A DNA stretch of 64,000 bases from JAABQG01 sp963726365 (GTDB taxonomy: Bacteria > Pseudomonadota > Gammaproteobacteria > Burkholderiales > Burkholderiaceae_C). The translations under genes and the position numbers were made by a program. Below the pieces are notes generated by a model. The model ran no database searches and was not told the origin of the DNA. It saw nothing but the letters and a program-made list of their open reading frames with translations. Shown one piece after another: positions 17,959 through 27,534 of this stretch. Every line of letters starts with the position of its first letter. Position 1 is the stretch's first letter. The stretch is from the NCBI GenBank assembly GCA_963726365.1, contig CAVSCI010000020.1:62001-126000 (forward strand). Direction: 5' to 3'.

Positions 17959-18048
17959 GGTGCTGACGGATTGTCCCAGTTTCAGAAGCTGAAACCGAAA
18001 CGGGCGCCTGCGGCTTGCGGGCGAGGCGGCGGCGCCGCAACCCCGCGC

Positions 18049-19093
18049 TTATTCGCTGGTGAAAATGCTGCCCAGTCGGTCCATGCGTTCCAGCGCCATG
18101 CCGCAGCCGCGGACCACGCAGGTCAGGGGTTCTTCAGCCACCAGAACGGGCAGGCCGGTTTCTTCGGCCAGCAGGCGGTCCAGATCCCGCAACAGGGCGC
18201 CGCCGCCGGTCAACATCATGCCGCGGTCGGCAATGTCGGCACCGAGCTTCGGGGGGCGTATGTTCCAGGGCGGTCTTGACTGCGGAGACGATCTGGTTCA
18301 GCGGATCGGTCAGGGCTTCAAGAATTTCATTGCTCGAAATCGTGAAGCTGCGCGGCACGCCCTCGGACAGGTTGCGCCCCTTGACTTCCATTTCCTTGAC
18401 TTCGGAGCCGGGGAAGGCCGAGCCGATGCTTTTCTTGATGGCCTCGGCGGTGGGCTCGCCGATCAGCATGCCGTAGTTGCGCCGGATGTAGTTGATGATG
18501 GCGTCGTCAAAACGGTCGCCGCCCACGCGCACGCTGCCCTTGTAGACCATGCCGCCCAGCGAGATCACCCCGACTTCGGTGGTGCCGCCGCCGATGTCCA
18601 CGACCATGGAGCCGCTGGCTTCGCTGACGGGCAGGCCGGCGCCGATGGCCGCGGCCATCGGTTCTTCAATCAGATAGACCTCGGAGGCGCCCGCGCCCAG
18701 CGCCGATTCCCGGATCGCGCGGCGCTCCACCTGGGTCGATCCGCAGGGCACGCAGATGATGATGCGCGGGCTGGGTCGGAACACGCCACGCGGCAGCACC
18801 ATCTTGATGAACTGCTTGAGCATCTGCTCGGTGACGGTGAAGTCGGCAATCACGCCATCCTTCATCGGGCGGATCGCCTCGATGTTGCCCGGCACCTTGC
18901 CCAGCATGGCCTTGGCTTCCTTGCCCACGGCCTGGATGGTCTTTTTGCCCTGCGGACCGCCTTCATGGCGGATCGCCACCACCGAAGGTTCATCGAGCAC
19001 GATGCCTTTGTCGCGAACGACAATCAGGGTGTTCGCCGTGCCCAGGTCAATCGCCAGATCGGTGGAAAAGTACCGCCGGAAGGATCCAATCAT
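18049..19093 (-). CDS. mreB: Rod shape-determining protein MreB, actin-like (one indel near 18248)
   Basis: A cytoskeletal ATPase that organises lateral wall synthesis. It starts MIGSFRRYFSTDLAIDLGTA at 19093; the phosphate 1 motif DLGTANTLI, phosphate 2 motif VVDIGGGTTEVGVIS and adenosine motif MLTGGGALLRDL are present. The last motif is only readable after removing one T at 18248/18249: the coding strand has CCCGAAGCTCGG where CCCGAGCTCGG gives PPELGADIADRG. Corrected length is 347 residues, ending MDRLGSIFTSE. About 200 bases separate it from the divergent gatC, which should hold both promoters. Confidence 0.93.
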
Positions 19094-19294
19094 CACAAGT
19101 CCTCTCGGGCATGACGGGCACATCGGCCCGGCATCGCCCCGTTATTCGATTCAAAAAATGTGTTTTCCGTGCAAATGGCGTCGCTTTCGCGGGCGTTGCA
19201 CCAAAGGCGGGATAATACCGCATCGCCTGTGAATAACTCGGGTGTTGCAGCCCGGAATGTCACCTTTACATCTCGTTTCCGAAGCATTTTTCCC

Positions 19295-19594
19295 ATGTCC
19301 CTGACACCCCAAGATATCGCGCGGATCGCCAATCTGGCCCGGCTTGAGCTCCAGCCCGATGAAAGCGAGCGCTTGCTTACACAGATCAATGGTTTCTTCA
19401 ATATCGTGGAAACCATGCGGGCGGTGGATACCTCGGGCATCGAACCCCTGGCCCATCCGGTGGCAGCGATTCAGGATGTGGCCTTGCGCCTGCGCGACGA
19501 CGTGGCCAGCGAGCCTGATCAGCGCGAAGCCAACCAGCGCAGTGCGCCGTCAGTGGAGCGCGGCCTGTTTCTCGTGCCCAAGGTGATCGAGTGA
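19295..19594 (+). CDS. gatC: Asp-tRNA(Asn)/Glu-tRNA(Gln) amidotransferase subunit C
   Basis: A 99-residue subunit that braces GatA and GatB. It starts MSLTPQDIARIANLARLEL and shows the family's Q-I-N-x-F-F and the Pro-containing linker (GIEPLAHPV), with LRDDVASEPDQREA near the end. The ATG at 19295 is chosen because the sequence before it is not family-like. First gene of gatCAB, ten bases before gatA. Confidence 0.93.
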   Translation: MSLTPQDIARIANLARLELQPDESERLLTQINGFFNIVETMRAVDTSGIEPLAHPVAAIQDVALRLRDDVASEPDQREANQRSAPSVERGLFLVPKVIE

Positions 19595-19604
19595 AGCGCC
19601 GCAT

Positions 19605-21080
19605 ATGACTCAGATCTCCAAACCCCTGCATGACCTGACCGTGGCTGAACTGGCGGGTCAACTGCGCGCACGCCAGGTATCGGCGGTCGAGGCCGCGCAA
19701 CACTTTCTGGCGCGCGCCGCGTCGCATGCATCGCTGGGGGCTTATCTCGCGATGGATGAAGAAGTCACCCTGGCCCAGGCACGTGCCGCAGACGCGCGTC
19801 TGGCCGCTGGCACAGCGGGCCCCCTGGAAGGTGTCCCGATGGCGCACAAGGACATTTTTGTCACGAAAGACTTCCCCAGTACGGCCGGCTCCAGGATGCT
19901 GGAAGGCTATCGCTCGCCGTTCGATGCCACCCTGGTGCGCAAACTGGCCGAGTCGGGCGTCGTGACCCTGGGCAAACTCAACTGCGATGAATTCGCCATG
20001 GGTTCAGCCAACGAAAACTCCGCTTACCACCCGGTGCACAACCCCTGGGACCTCACGCGCGTGCCGGGCGGCTCGTCGGGTGGCAGCGCCGCCGCCGTGG
20101 CGGCGCGTCTGGTGCCTGCCGCCACCGGCACAGACACGGGGGGCTCGATCCGTCAGCCGGCCTCGTTCTGCGGCATCACCGGCATCAAGCCCACCTATGG
20201 TCGCGCTTCGCGTTACGGCATGATCGCGTTCGCGTCGAGCCTCGACCAAGGCGGACCGATGGCACGCACTGCCGAAGACTGTGCTTTGCTGCTCACGGCC
20301 ATGTGCGGGCCGGATCCGGATCGCGACTCGACCTCGCTCGATGTACCCGCAGAGGATTTCACCCGCTCGCTCAATGATTCGCTCGACGGCCTGCGGATCG
20401 GTGTCCCGAAAGAGTTTTTCGGTGAAGGGCTGGCGCCGGACGTCCGCGCGACGGTGGATGCTGCACTCAAGGAATATCAAAAGCTGGGCGCGAAGCTGGT
20501 CGAAATCACGCTGCCGCGAACCGAGCTGTCCATCCCGGTCTACTACATCATTGCCCCAGCCGAGGCAAGCTCCAACCTGAGCCGCTTCGACGGCGTCAAG
20601 TTCGGCCACCGCGCCAGAAACTACACCGATCTGGTGGACATGTACAAGAAGACGCGGGCCGAGGGTTTTGGTGACGAGGTCAAGCGCCGCATCATGATCG
20701 GCACCTACGTGCTGAGCCACGGCTATTACGACGCCTACTACCTCCAGGCCCAGAAGATTCGCCGCATGATTGCCGACGATTTCCAGCAGGCCTTCAAGTC
20801 CTGCGACGTGATCGCTGGTCCGGTCGCACCCACGGTGGCGTGGAAGCTCGGTGGGCATGGCAACGACCCTCTGGCGGATTACCTGGCCGACATCTTCACG
20901 CTGCCTGCATCACTGGCCGGCCTGCCCGGCATGAGCGTGCCCGCCGGTTTTGGCGAAGGGGGGATGCCCGTTGGACTGCAACTGATAGGCAACTACTTTT
21001 CGGAGGGAAAGCTGCTGAACCTGGCACACCAACTTCAGCAAGTCACTGATTTCCATTCCCGCAAGCCCGAGGGAGTCTGA
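19605..21080 (+). CDS. gatA: Asp-tRNA(Asn)/Glu-tRNA(Gln) amidotransferase subunit A
   Basis: Glutaminase subunit (491 residues) that releases ammonia for transamidation of misacylated Glu-tRNA(Gln) or Asp-tRNA(Asn). The amidase-signature triad is visible: K82 (AHKDIFVT), the cis-Ser at 157-158 (PGGSSGGSAAA) and nucleophile S181 (TDTGGSIRQPAS). Full length for the family and intact. It is followed by gatB with a two-base gap. Confidence 0.96.
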   Translation: MTQISKPLHDLTVAELAGQLRARQVSAVEAAQHFLARAASHASLGAYLAMDEEVTLAQARAADARLAAGTAGPLEGVPMAHKDIFVTKDFPSTAGSRMLEGYRSPFDATLVRKLAESGVVTLGKLNCDEFAMGSANENSAYHPVHNPWDLTRVPGGSSGGSAAAVAARLVPAATGTDTGGSIRQPASFCGITGIKPTYGRASRYGMIAFASSLDQGGPMARTAEDCALLLTAMCGPDPDRDSTSLDVPAEDFTRSLNDSLDGLRIGVPKEFFGEGLAPDVRATVDAALKEYQKLGAKLVEITLPRTELSIPVYYIIAPAEASSNLSRFDGVKFGHRARNYTDLVDMYKKTRAEGFGDEVKRRIMIGTYVLSHGYYDAYYLQAQKIRRMIADDFQQAFKSCDVIAGPVAPTVAWKLGGHGNDPLADYLADIFTLPASLAGLPGMSVPAGFGEGGMPVGLQLIGNYFSEGKLLNLAHQLQQVTDFHSRKPEGV

Positions 21081-21082
21081 GC

Positions 21083-22552
21083 ATGAAAACAACCCCAACC
21101 TCCCCCGCAAAGTCGCTGCTGGTCAGAGGCTACGAAGTCGTGATCGGCTTTGAGACCCATGCCCAGTTGGCCACCCAGTCCAAGATTTTCAGCCGCGCGC
21201 CCGTCGCCTTTGGCGCCGAACCCAATACCCAGGCATGCGCTGTGGATCTGGCGCTGCCAGGCACGCTGCCTGTGATGAACAGGGGGGCAGTGGAGCGCGC
21301 CATCGAGTTCGGACTCGCGGTCGGCTCGCACATTGCGCCGCGCAGCATTTTTGCGCGCAAGAACTATTTCTATCCCGACTTGCCCAAGGGGTACCAGATC
21401 AGCCAGTTCGAGATTCCAGTGGTGCAGGGCGGCGCGGTCGCTTTCTTCCTGGGCGACGAGAAGAAGACCGTTCGCCTGGTTCGAGCGCACCTTGAAGAAG
21501 ATGCAGGCAAGTCGCTCCATGAGGACTTCATTGGCCAGAGCGGCATTGACCTGAACCGCGCAGGCACACCGCTGCTGGAGATCGTGACGGAGCCGGACAT
21601 GCGTTCCTCCGCCGAAGCGGTGGCCTACGCGAAAGAGTTGCACAAGATCGTCACCTGGATCGGCATCTGCGATGGAAACATGCAGGAAGGCAGCTTCCGT
21701 TGCGACGCCAACGTTTCGGTGCGCAAGCCCGGGGAGGCGCTGGGCACGCGCCGCGAGATCAAGAACCTGAACAGTTTCAAGTTCATGCAGCAGGCGATGG
21801 ACTACGAAATTCGATGGCAGATCGAACAGATCGAGGATGGCATCCCGATCCAGCAGGCCACAGTGCTGTTTGACCCGGAAACGGGCGAGACGCGTTCCAT
21901 GCGGAGCAAGGAGGACGCGGCCGACTACCGCTATTTCCCCGACCCGGACCTGCCACCCCTGATGATCGGCACCGACTGGGTGGACCGGGTGCGCGCTGAA
22001 ATGGCCGAGTTGCCACGGGTGATGGCCCAGCGCTTCGTGGCCGACTACGGTTTGCCTGAATACGATGCCACCACGCTGACGCAGAGCAAGGCGATGGCCG
22101 CCTATTTCGAAGCCACTGCCAAGGCATGCGGACAGCCCAAGCTGGCGAGCAACTGGATCATGGGCGAGGTGTCGCGCCGATTGAACGCGGGTGAATTGGG
22201 GATCGAGCAGTCCGCGGTCAGTGTGCTTCAGCTGGCAGGGCTGATTGCCCGCATTGCCGATGGCACGATCTCCAACAACGCAGGGCGCCAGGTTTTTGAG
22301 GCGCTGTGGAATGGCGAAGGTCAGGATGCCGACGCACTGATCGAAGCCATGGGCCTGAAGCAGATGAACGACGCCGGCGCACTGGAGGCCATCATCGATG
22401 CGGTGATCGCGGCCAACGCGGACAACGTGGCGCAGTTCAAGGCCGGCAAGGAAAAGGCCTTCAACGCGCTCGTGGGCCAGATCATGAAAGCCAGCAAGGG
22501 CAAGGCCAATCCGCAGCAGGTCAACGATTTGCTGCGGAAGAAACTGGGCTGA
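21083..22552 (+). CDS. gatB: Asp-tRNA(Asn)/Glu-tRNA(Gln) amidotransferase subunit B
   Basis: Kinase/transamidase subunit (489 residues). The N-terminal catalytic cradle shows VIGFETHAQLATQSKIFS, FYPDLPKGYQISQFE, the EEDAGKS/H-E-D segment and SFRCDANVS; the C-terminal helical and YqeY-like tail ends KGKANPQQVNDLLRKKLG, the domain that reads the tRNA. Intact. The presence of gatCAB implies indirect synthesis of Gln-tRNA and/or Asn-tRNA in this organism. Confidence 0.96.
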   Translation: MKTTPTSPAKSLLVRGYEVVIGFETHAQLATQSKIFSRAPVAFGAEPNTQACAVDLALPGTLPVMNRGAVERAIEFGLAVGSHIAPRSIFARKNYFYPDLPKGYQISQFEIPVVQGGAVAFFLGDEKKTVRLVRAHLEEDAGKSLHEDFIGQSGIDLNRAGTPLLEIVTEPDMRSSAEAVAYAKELHKIVTWIGICDGNMQEGSFRCDANVSVRKPGEALGTRREIKNLNSFKFMQQAMDYEIRWQIEQIEDGIPIQQATVLFDPETGETRSMRSKEDAADYRYFPDPDLPPLMIGTDWVDRVRAEMAELPRVMAQRFVADYGLPEYDATTLTQSKAMAAYFEATAKACGQPKLASNWIMGEVSRRLNAGELGIEQSAVSVLQLAGLIARIADGTISNNAGRQVFEALWNGEGQDADALIEAMGLKQMNDAGALEAIIDAVIAANADNVAQFKAGKEKAFNALVGQIMKASKGKANPQQVNDLLRKKLG

Positions 22553-22574
22553 GCGCCCCTCCTGGAGCGCCCGT

Positions 22575-23252
22575 TCAACGCGCAGGCCTGGAGGCGCCGG
22601 TGCGTGCCGCTGGTGCCTTGGAAAGTGACCAGAGCTTCAGCAGTTTGACCAGATCCTCATCGAAACGGGCATTGACGCGCGCTTTCTCGGCTTCCTGGTC
22701 CGCGATGAAACGGGTCTGAATGCCGATGCTCTGCAGGTTTTCATCGACTTGCCGCTTCAAGGGGGCTGGCGCCTTGGAGGGATCCTTCTGGTAGAACTCC
22801 ATTTCGGTCTCGATCACTTTTCGCTGCTGCTGCAATTCACCCATGCGTTTCGTTGCGGCCTTGGTGACCGCATCAACCTGGGCCAGCGCCTCGGCGCGCT
22901 CGGCATCATGCACCGCCCGGTTCGGATAGCGGACCAGCAGCGCGTGATCGCGCCGCTTTTCCTCGGCGCGCCGGGCGCGCTCTTCACCTGCTTCCCGTTC
23001 GCGTGCTTCGGCTGCTGCGCGTTCTTCGGCTGTCAGTGTCGGGCCAACTTTGCGCCGCACCGTACCGCTGGGGTTGAGCTCAAGCTGCTCCCTGTCCACA
23101 CAATCGGCAATCGGCCGGTCGGACGTGATTTTTCGTCCTTTGCTGTCGGTGCAGGAGTAGATGCCTTGCGCGCTCACACTGGTCAGGACGGCACTCAGCA
23201 GAAGCGCTGCGGTCAGGGATGGCTTGAACCAAGATCTCACGTTAATCCTCAT
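22575..23252 (-). CDS. DUF4124-containing exported protein
   Basis: A 225-residue protein. A signal peptide (residues 1-28, ending SVSAQG) is followed by the short DUF4124 module (IYSCTDSKGRKITSDRPI) with two Cys, then a long charged helical region, probably coiled coil (about 75-140), and another Lys/Arg-rich helix. DUF4124 is a small envelope-associated module of unknown function. Its start overlaps the pyrE stop (ATGA), so it is cotranscribed with pyrE. It ends convergently with gatB. Confidence 0.85.
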   Translation of the reverse strand: MRINVRSWFKPSLTAALLLSAVLTSVSAQGIYSCTDSKGRKITSDRPIADCVDREQLELNPSGTVRRKVGPTLTAEERAAAEAREREAGEERARRAEEKRRDHALLVRYPNRAVHDAERAEALAQVDAVTKAATKRMGELQQQRKVIETEMEFYQKDPSKAPAPLKRQVDENLQSIGIQTRFIADQEAEKARVNARFDEDLVKLLKLWSLSKAPAARTGASRPAR

Positions 23253-23938
23253 TCCACGCCGTAGCGCTGCCGGTATGCCAGAACCCGCTCATGGTGGACT
23301 TCCAGCCCGTCGCGGTGGTGCTGCGACAGATACTGCAGCAAATCGGCCAGCCGCGCAATCGCGCATACCTGCAATCCAAGCTGATCGCGGACATATTGCA
23401 CGGCGCTGTGGTTCACGTCGAGACCGCCTTCCGTGGCTTTTTCCTGCCGGTCCAGCGCAATCGCCACGGCGTGGGGTGTGGCGCCCGCAGCGCGGATGAT
23501 CGCGATGGACTCCCGCGCGGCAGTGCCGGCGGACATCACGTCATCGACGATCAGCACGCGACCCTTCAGGGGCGCGCCGACCAGGGTGCCACCTTCGCCA
23601 TGGTCCTTGGCCTCCTTGCGGTTGTAGGCAAACGGGACGTTGCGCCCCAGGCGTGCCAGTTCGATGGCGACCGCGGCACCCAGCGGAATGCCTTTGTAGG
23701 CCGGACCGAAGATCATGTCGAATTCAATGCCGCTGGCGATCAGCGCTTTTGCATAGAATTGCGCGAGCCGGCCCAGCTTGGCGCCATCGTCAAACAAACC
23801 GGCATTGAAGAAATAGGGGGACAGGCGCCCCGCCTTGGTCTTGAACTCCCCGAAGCGCAGGACACCCGAGTCAACCGCAAACTGCACGAATTCCAGCGCC
23901 AGTGTGCTGTCTGCCACGGGCCCTTCATCAACCACCAT
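23249..23938 (-). CDS. pyrE: Orotate phosphoribosyltransferase
   Basis: It converts orotate and PRPP to orotidine 5'-monophosphate in pyrimidine synthesis. The 229-residue protein has the family N-terminus (FGEFKTKAGRLSPYFFNAG), the FGPAYKGIPL segment, the catalytic-loop AYNRKEAKDHGEGG and the PRPP-binding motif VLIVDDVMSAGTA. I start at the ATG at 23938 with an AAGGA site upstream; longer in-frame starts overlap the divergent nuclease gene. Only ten bases separate the two divergent start codons. Confidence 0.95.
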   Translation of the reverse strand: MVVDEGPVADSTLALEFVQFAVDSGVLRFGEFKTKAGRLSPYFFNAGLFDDGAKLGRLAQFYAKALIASGIEFDMIFGPAYKGIPLGAAVAIELARLGRNVPFAYNRKEAKDHGEGGTLVGAPLKGRVLIVDDVMSAGTAARESIAIIRAAGATPHAVAIALDRQEKATEGGLDVNHSAVQYVRDQLGLQVCAIARLADLLQYLSQHHRDGLEVHHERVLAYRQRYGVE

Positions 23939-23948
23939 AAGGCGTTCC

Positions 23949-24740
23949 TTGTTCAAGTTAACCAGCCTCAACCTCAACGGTATCCGGTCAGCCACCACCA
24001 AGGGGGTGGAGAACTGGCTGGCAAGGCATCGCCCGGATTGTATTTGTGTACAGGAGATCAAAGCCCAAGCGGACGACGTCAGCGGCCGTTTTGAGGAGCT
24101 GGCAGGCTTGAAAGGGCATTTCCAGTTTGCCGAGAAAAAGGGGTACTCGGGCGTCGGAATCTACAGCCGCCACGAGCCGAGCGAGGTGATCCAGGGGTTC
24201 GACTGCGCTGAGTTCGACGCCGAAGGGCGCTACGTTGAACTGCGGTTTGACTCGCCCGCCCGCAAGCTGTCGATCATCAGCGCCTATTTTCCAAGCGGAT
24301 CCTCGGGCCCGGAGCGTCAGGCTGCCAAATTCCGGTTTCTGGAAGGCTTTTATCCCCACCTTGCCGGTCTGCGCGGATCGCGGGAGTTCATCCTGTGCGG
24401 CGACGTGAATATCGCTCACCAGCAAATCGACCTGAAGAATTGGCGTAGCAACCAGAAGAACAGTGGCTTCCTGCCGGAAGAGCGCCACTGGATGACCCAA
24501 TTGCTTGAAGACGGGCGTATGGTCGACGTTTACCGCCGGCTTCAGCCCACCGCTACCGACGCGGCCTACACCTGGTGGAGCAACCGGGGGCAGGCCTATG
24601 CCAAGAACGTGGGCTGGCGACTGGACTACCACCTTGCCACGCCGGCAATCGCCGAGCTTGCGCGGTCAGAAGTGATCTACAAGGCCGAAAAATTTTCGGA
24701 CCACGCACCGTTGACCATCGAGTACGAATTCACAGTCTGA
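23949..24740 (+). CDS. Exodeoxyribonuclease III / AP endonuclease family protein
   Basis: A 263-residue DNA repair nuclease of the ExoIII/APE1 family. The product starts (M)FKLTSLNLNGIRSATTKG and has the metal-binding Glu in CVQEIKAQ, the catalytic FILCGDVNIAH, and the C-terminal WWSNRG, WRLDYHL and KFSDHAPLT motifs. I infer a TTG start at 23949 with AAGG six bases before it, because family members start MFKLTSLNLNG at this point; no ATG is suitably placed. It is divergent from pyrE and convergent with glnE (nine-base gap). Confidence 0.9.
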   Translation: MFKLTSLNLNGIRSATTKGVENWLARHRPDCICVQEIKAQADDVSGRFEELAGLKGHFQFAEKKGYSGVGIYSRHEPSEVIQGFDCAEFDAEGRYVELRFDSPARKLSIISAYFPSGSSGPERQAAKFRFLEGFYPHLAGLRGSREFILCGDVNIAHQQIDLKNWRSNQKNSGFLPEERHWMTQLLEDGRMVDVYRRLQPTATDAAYTWWSNRGQAYAKNVGWRLDYHLATPAIAELARSEVIYKAEKFSDHAPLTIEYEFTV

Positions 24741-24749
24741 CCTGCACGC

Positions 24750-27521
24750 TCAGCCAAAGACTGCCTTGCTCAGGGCGAGGATTGCGTCGCGCTCCGCGGC
24801 CAGTTCATCCGGTTCGACCTGCGTGGGTTCTTCATTGAGGCGGGCGCGGTGCTGGACGCGGCGCAGTTCACGGTAAGCGCTCGCTGCAGCGCGACCCACG
24901 CCAGGCGGAAGCAGGCCGGCATCCTCGGCCCGCTGCATCAGTGCAATGTTGCCCACGTTGGCCGCAAGCTCGGAATGGGCGGCTGATTGGGACAGTACGA
25001 GGCATTGGATGGCGAATTCGGCGTCCACCATGCCGCCCGCGCTGTGTTTGACGTCGAATCGACCGGCGGGCACGGGATGCGCTGCGCGTACCTTGCTGCG
25101 CATGGTGACGATTTCATCATGGAGTGCAGGAACATCGCGTGGCGCACTGATCACCGCCAGGCGTACCGCGTCGAAACGTTCGCGCAGCGATTCACTGCCC
25201 AGAACAAAGCGGGCCCGCGTCATCGCCTGGTGTTCCCAGGTCCACGCGGTATTGCTGCCGCGCTGCTGCTGGTAGTCGGCATACGCCTTGAATGTCGTGA
25301 CCAGCAGGCCCGAGCCGCCATTGGGGCGCAGCGCGGTGTCGATCTCGAACAGGTCGCCTTCGCCGGTTTTCACTGTGAGCCAATTGATAAGTTTGCGGAC
25401 GAAGGCGGCGTAGGTTTCCGGCGCGCGCTCCGCGTCATCCTCATAGACGAACACGATATCGAGATCGCTGCCATAGCCGAGCTCCTTGCCGCCCAGTTTC
25501 CCGTAGCCAATGATGGCAAACTCCGGCTCATCGCGGTGCCGGTTGCGCAGTCGCGTCCAGCACCATCGCGCGGTGACACGCAGCACGACATCGGCCATCG
25601 CGCTCAGGTCGTCGGCAACCTGCTCGACGGTGAGGTGTCCCTCAACATCGCGCGCCAGCGTCCGGAAGACCTCGGCGTGGTGCGCGCGGCGCAACAGGTT
25701 GAGCAGGCTCTCCTCATCGTCCTCAGCAGTCCGGCGCAAGGCATTGCAACGATCCAGCAGTTCGCGCTCAAACTCGACGGCATCAAACCGCTGGTTCAAC
25801 ATGGCGTCGCTTGCCAGTTCGTCAATCACCCCCGGGTGCTGTAGCAGGTAGCGGGCCGGCCATCGCGCCGAGCCCAGCAGACGCAGCAGCCGCTCGTGAA
25901 CAGAGGGGCGCTCCAGCAGCATGGCCAGGTAGCTTTCACGGCGCAGCAAGGGTTCGATCCAGTCGGCCAGGCGCACGGCAGCCTCTTCGCTCACGCGCCC
26001 CTCTGCGACCCATTGCGCGGTGCGCTGAACGAGACGGATCAGCCGGATCCGCGCATCATCGCGCAGTGCACTCACGCGCGGGTGATCTTGCCAGAGCGCA
26101 ATGCGCTCGCGAAAACGCTGCGGCAATTGCCCAAGAAGGGCTTCGAACTCCGGAGGGACGTTTTTTCCGGCCCCGTTGCACCCTTTGCACGCCTTGTCCG
26201 TTTCGCCACCGAGCAGCTTGTCAAACTCCTGGGCGACCAGTTCCCTGTGACGATCCAGTTCGGTGAGGAACGGACAGCAACTCGGAAAGCCCATGGTGCG
26301 CGCAACCCAGTTCAGGCTGGTGTCATCGGTGGGCAGCACATGGGTCTGCTGATCTTCAAGATATTGAATGCGGTGCTCGACGCGGCGCAGGAACACATAG
26401 GCTGCCTGGAGTGCCTCCGCGGTGCTTGGCGCCATGAGGCCCGCGCGGGCGAGGCGTGGCAACGCATCGAGCGTCGGCCGGGTACGTAGTTCGGGGAACT
26501 GGCCGCCGCGCACCACCTGCAGCAGCTGGACGGTGAATTCAATCTCGCGTATGCCGCCGCGTGACAGCTTGACATCATTGGCGCGTTCGGGGTGCCCGGC
26601 GCTGCGTCTGGCCGCGTGCTCCCGAATCTGTCGATGCAGCGTGCGCAGCGATTCAAAGACGTTGTAGTCCAGGTAGCGGCGGAACACGAAGGGCAAGACG
26701 GTGGATTGCAGGGCGCGTGCCGAACCGGATTCAACGGCGGTGGCGGGGGCCACCACGCGGCTCTTCAGCCAGGCAAAGCGCTCCCACTCGCGGCCCTGCA
26801 CCAGGAAGTACTCTTCCAGTGCTCCCAGCGACACGGCGGGCGGGCCGGAGTTGCCGTTGGGTCGCAAAGCCAGGTCCACACGAAACACAAAACCATGCTC
26901 GGTGGTCTCACCGATGAGGCTGTAGATCAGGCGCACGGCACGTGAAAAATACTCGTGATTGGAGATCCGCCCGCGACCTTCAGGCGTGCCGCTGGTCTCG
27001 CCATCCTCGTCAAACACGTAGATCAGGTCGATGTCGCTGGAGACATTGAGTTCCCGTGCGCCGAGTTTGCCCATGCCGACGACCCAGAGCTGCGCCCGCA
27101 GACCAGAGGGCGCTACCGGCATCCCATGGCGGGAATCAAGTTCTTCGAAGGCCTGGGCGCAGGCCCGGTTCAGCGCGAATTCGGCCAGTTCGGTGACGCT
27201 GCTCGTGATCACGCCCAAGGGCTGTTGCTGATTGCAGTCCAGCTCGATCAGGCGGTGCAGGACCAGTTGCCGAAGAATCCGCAACGCAGCGCCGGTCTCG
27301 GCGCCCTGAGCACGTAGTGCGTCAAAAGCCAGAGAAAGCGTCGCGTGGTTGGGAGCGCCGGTGGGCAGCATGGGAAGCTGCGCCTCGTAGCGGCGCTGCA
27401 ATCGCTGGTAGAAGCCCGAACCCGGTGCCATGGCTGTCGCGACTGCCTCATCGGCCGATAACCCTGTCGGGATGCTTTGCAGTGATGTTTCGCCTGCGCC
27501 GCCGGTCATAATTCCTGTCAT
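24750..27521 (-). CDS. glnE: Glutamine synthetase adenylyltransferase/deadenylylase
   Basis: Bifunctional enzyme (about 923 residues) that attaches and removes AMP on glutamine synthetase in response to PII. Two nucleotidyltransferase domains are visible: the N-terminal deadenylylase (VVGMGKLGARELNVSSDIDL) and the C-terminal adenylylase (IIGYGKLGGKELGYGSDLDI), joined by the helical regulatory linker; conserved RVDLALRPNG and IDTALRPNGGSG follow each. A Cys/Gly-rich insertion KACKGCNGAGK sits in the middle and is unusual for the family. The exact start is uncertain among nearby ATG codons (27521 or 27509). Confidence 0.95.
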   Translation of the reverse strand: MTGIMTGGAGETSLQSIPTGLSADEAVATAMAPGSGFYQRLQRRYEAQLPMLPTGAPNHATLSLAFDALRAQGAETGAALRILRQLVLHRLIELDCNQQQPLGVITSSVTELAEFALNRACAQAFEELDSRHGMPVAPSGLRAQLWVVGMGKLGARELNVSSDIDLIYVFDEDGETSGTPEGRGRISNHEYFSRAVRLIYSLIGETTEHGFVFRVDLALRPNGNSGPPAVSLGALEEYFLVQGREWERFAWLKSRVVAPATAVESGSARALQSTVLPFVFRRYLDYNVFESLRTLHRQIREHAARRSAGHPERANDVKLSRGGIREIEFTVQLLQVVRGGQFPELRTRPTLDALPRLARAGLMAPSTAEALQAAYVFLRRVEHRIQYLEDQQTHVLPTDDTSLNWVARTMGFPSCCPFLTELDRHRELVAQEFDKLLGGETDKACKGCNGAGKNVPPEFEALLGQLPQRFRERIALWQDHPRVSALRDDARIRLIRLVQRTAQWVAEGRVSEEAAVRLADWIEPLLRRESYLAMLLERPSVHERLLRLLGSARWPARYLLQHPGVIDELASDAMLNQRFDAVEFERELLDRCNALRRTAEDDEESLLNLLRRAHHAEVFRTLARDVEGHLTVEQVADDLSAMADVVLRVTARWCWTRLRNRHRDEPEFAIIGYGKLGGKELGYGSDLDIVFVYEDDAERAPETYAAFVRKLINWLTVKTGEGDLFEIDTALRPNGGSGLLVTTFKAYADYQQQRGSNTAWTWEHQAMTRARFVLGSESLRERFDAVRLAVISAPRDVPALHDEIVTMRSKVRAAHPVPAGRFDVKHSAGGMVDAEFAIQCLVLSQSAAHSELAANVGNIALMQRAEDAGLLPPGVGRAAASAYRELRRVQHRARLNEEPTQVEPDELAAERDAILALSKAVFG

Positions 27522-27534
27522 ATCCAAGTGCCCA

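Noticed and set aside
18049..19093. Programmed frameshifting in mreB, mreD or mrdA
   Set aside because: No slippery heptamer or shared signal at the junctions, and the indels vary in type; sequence error is simpler.
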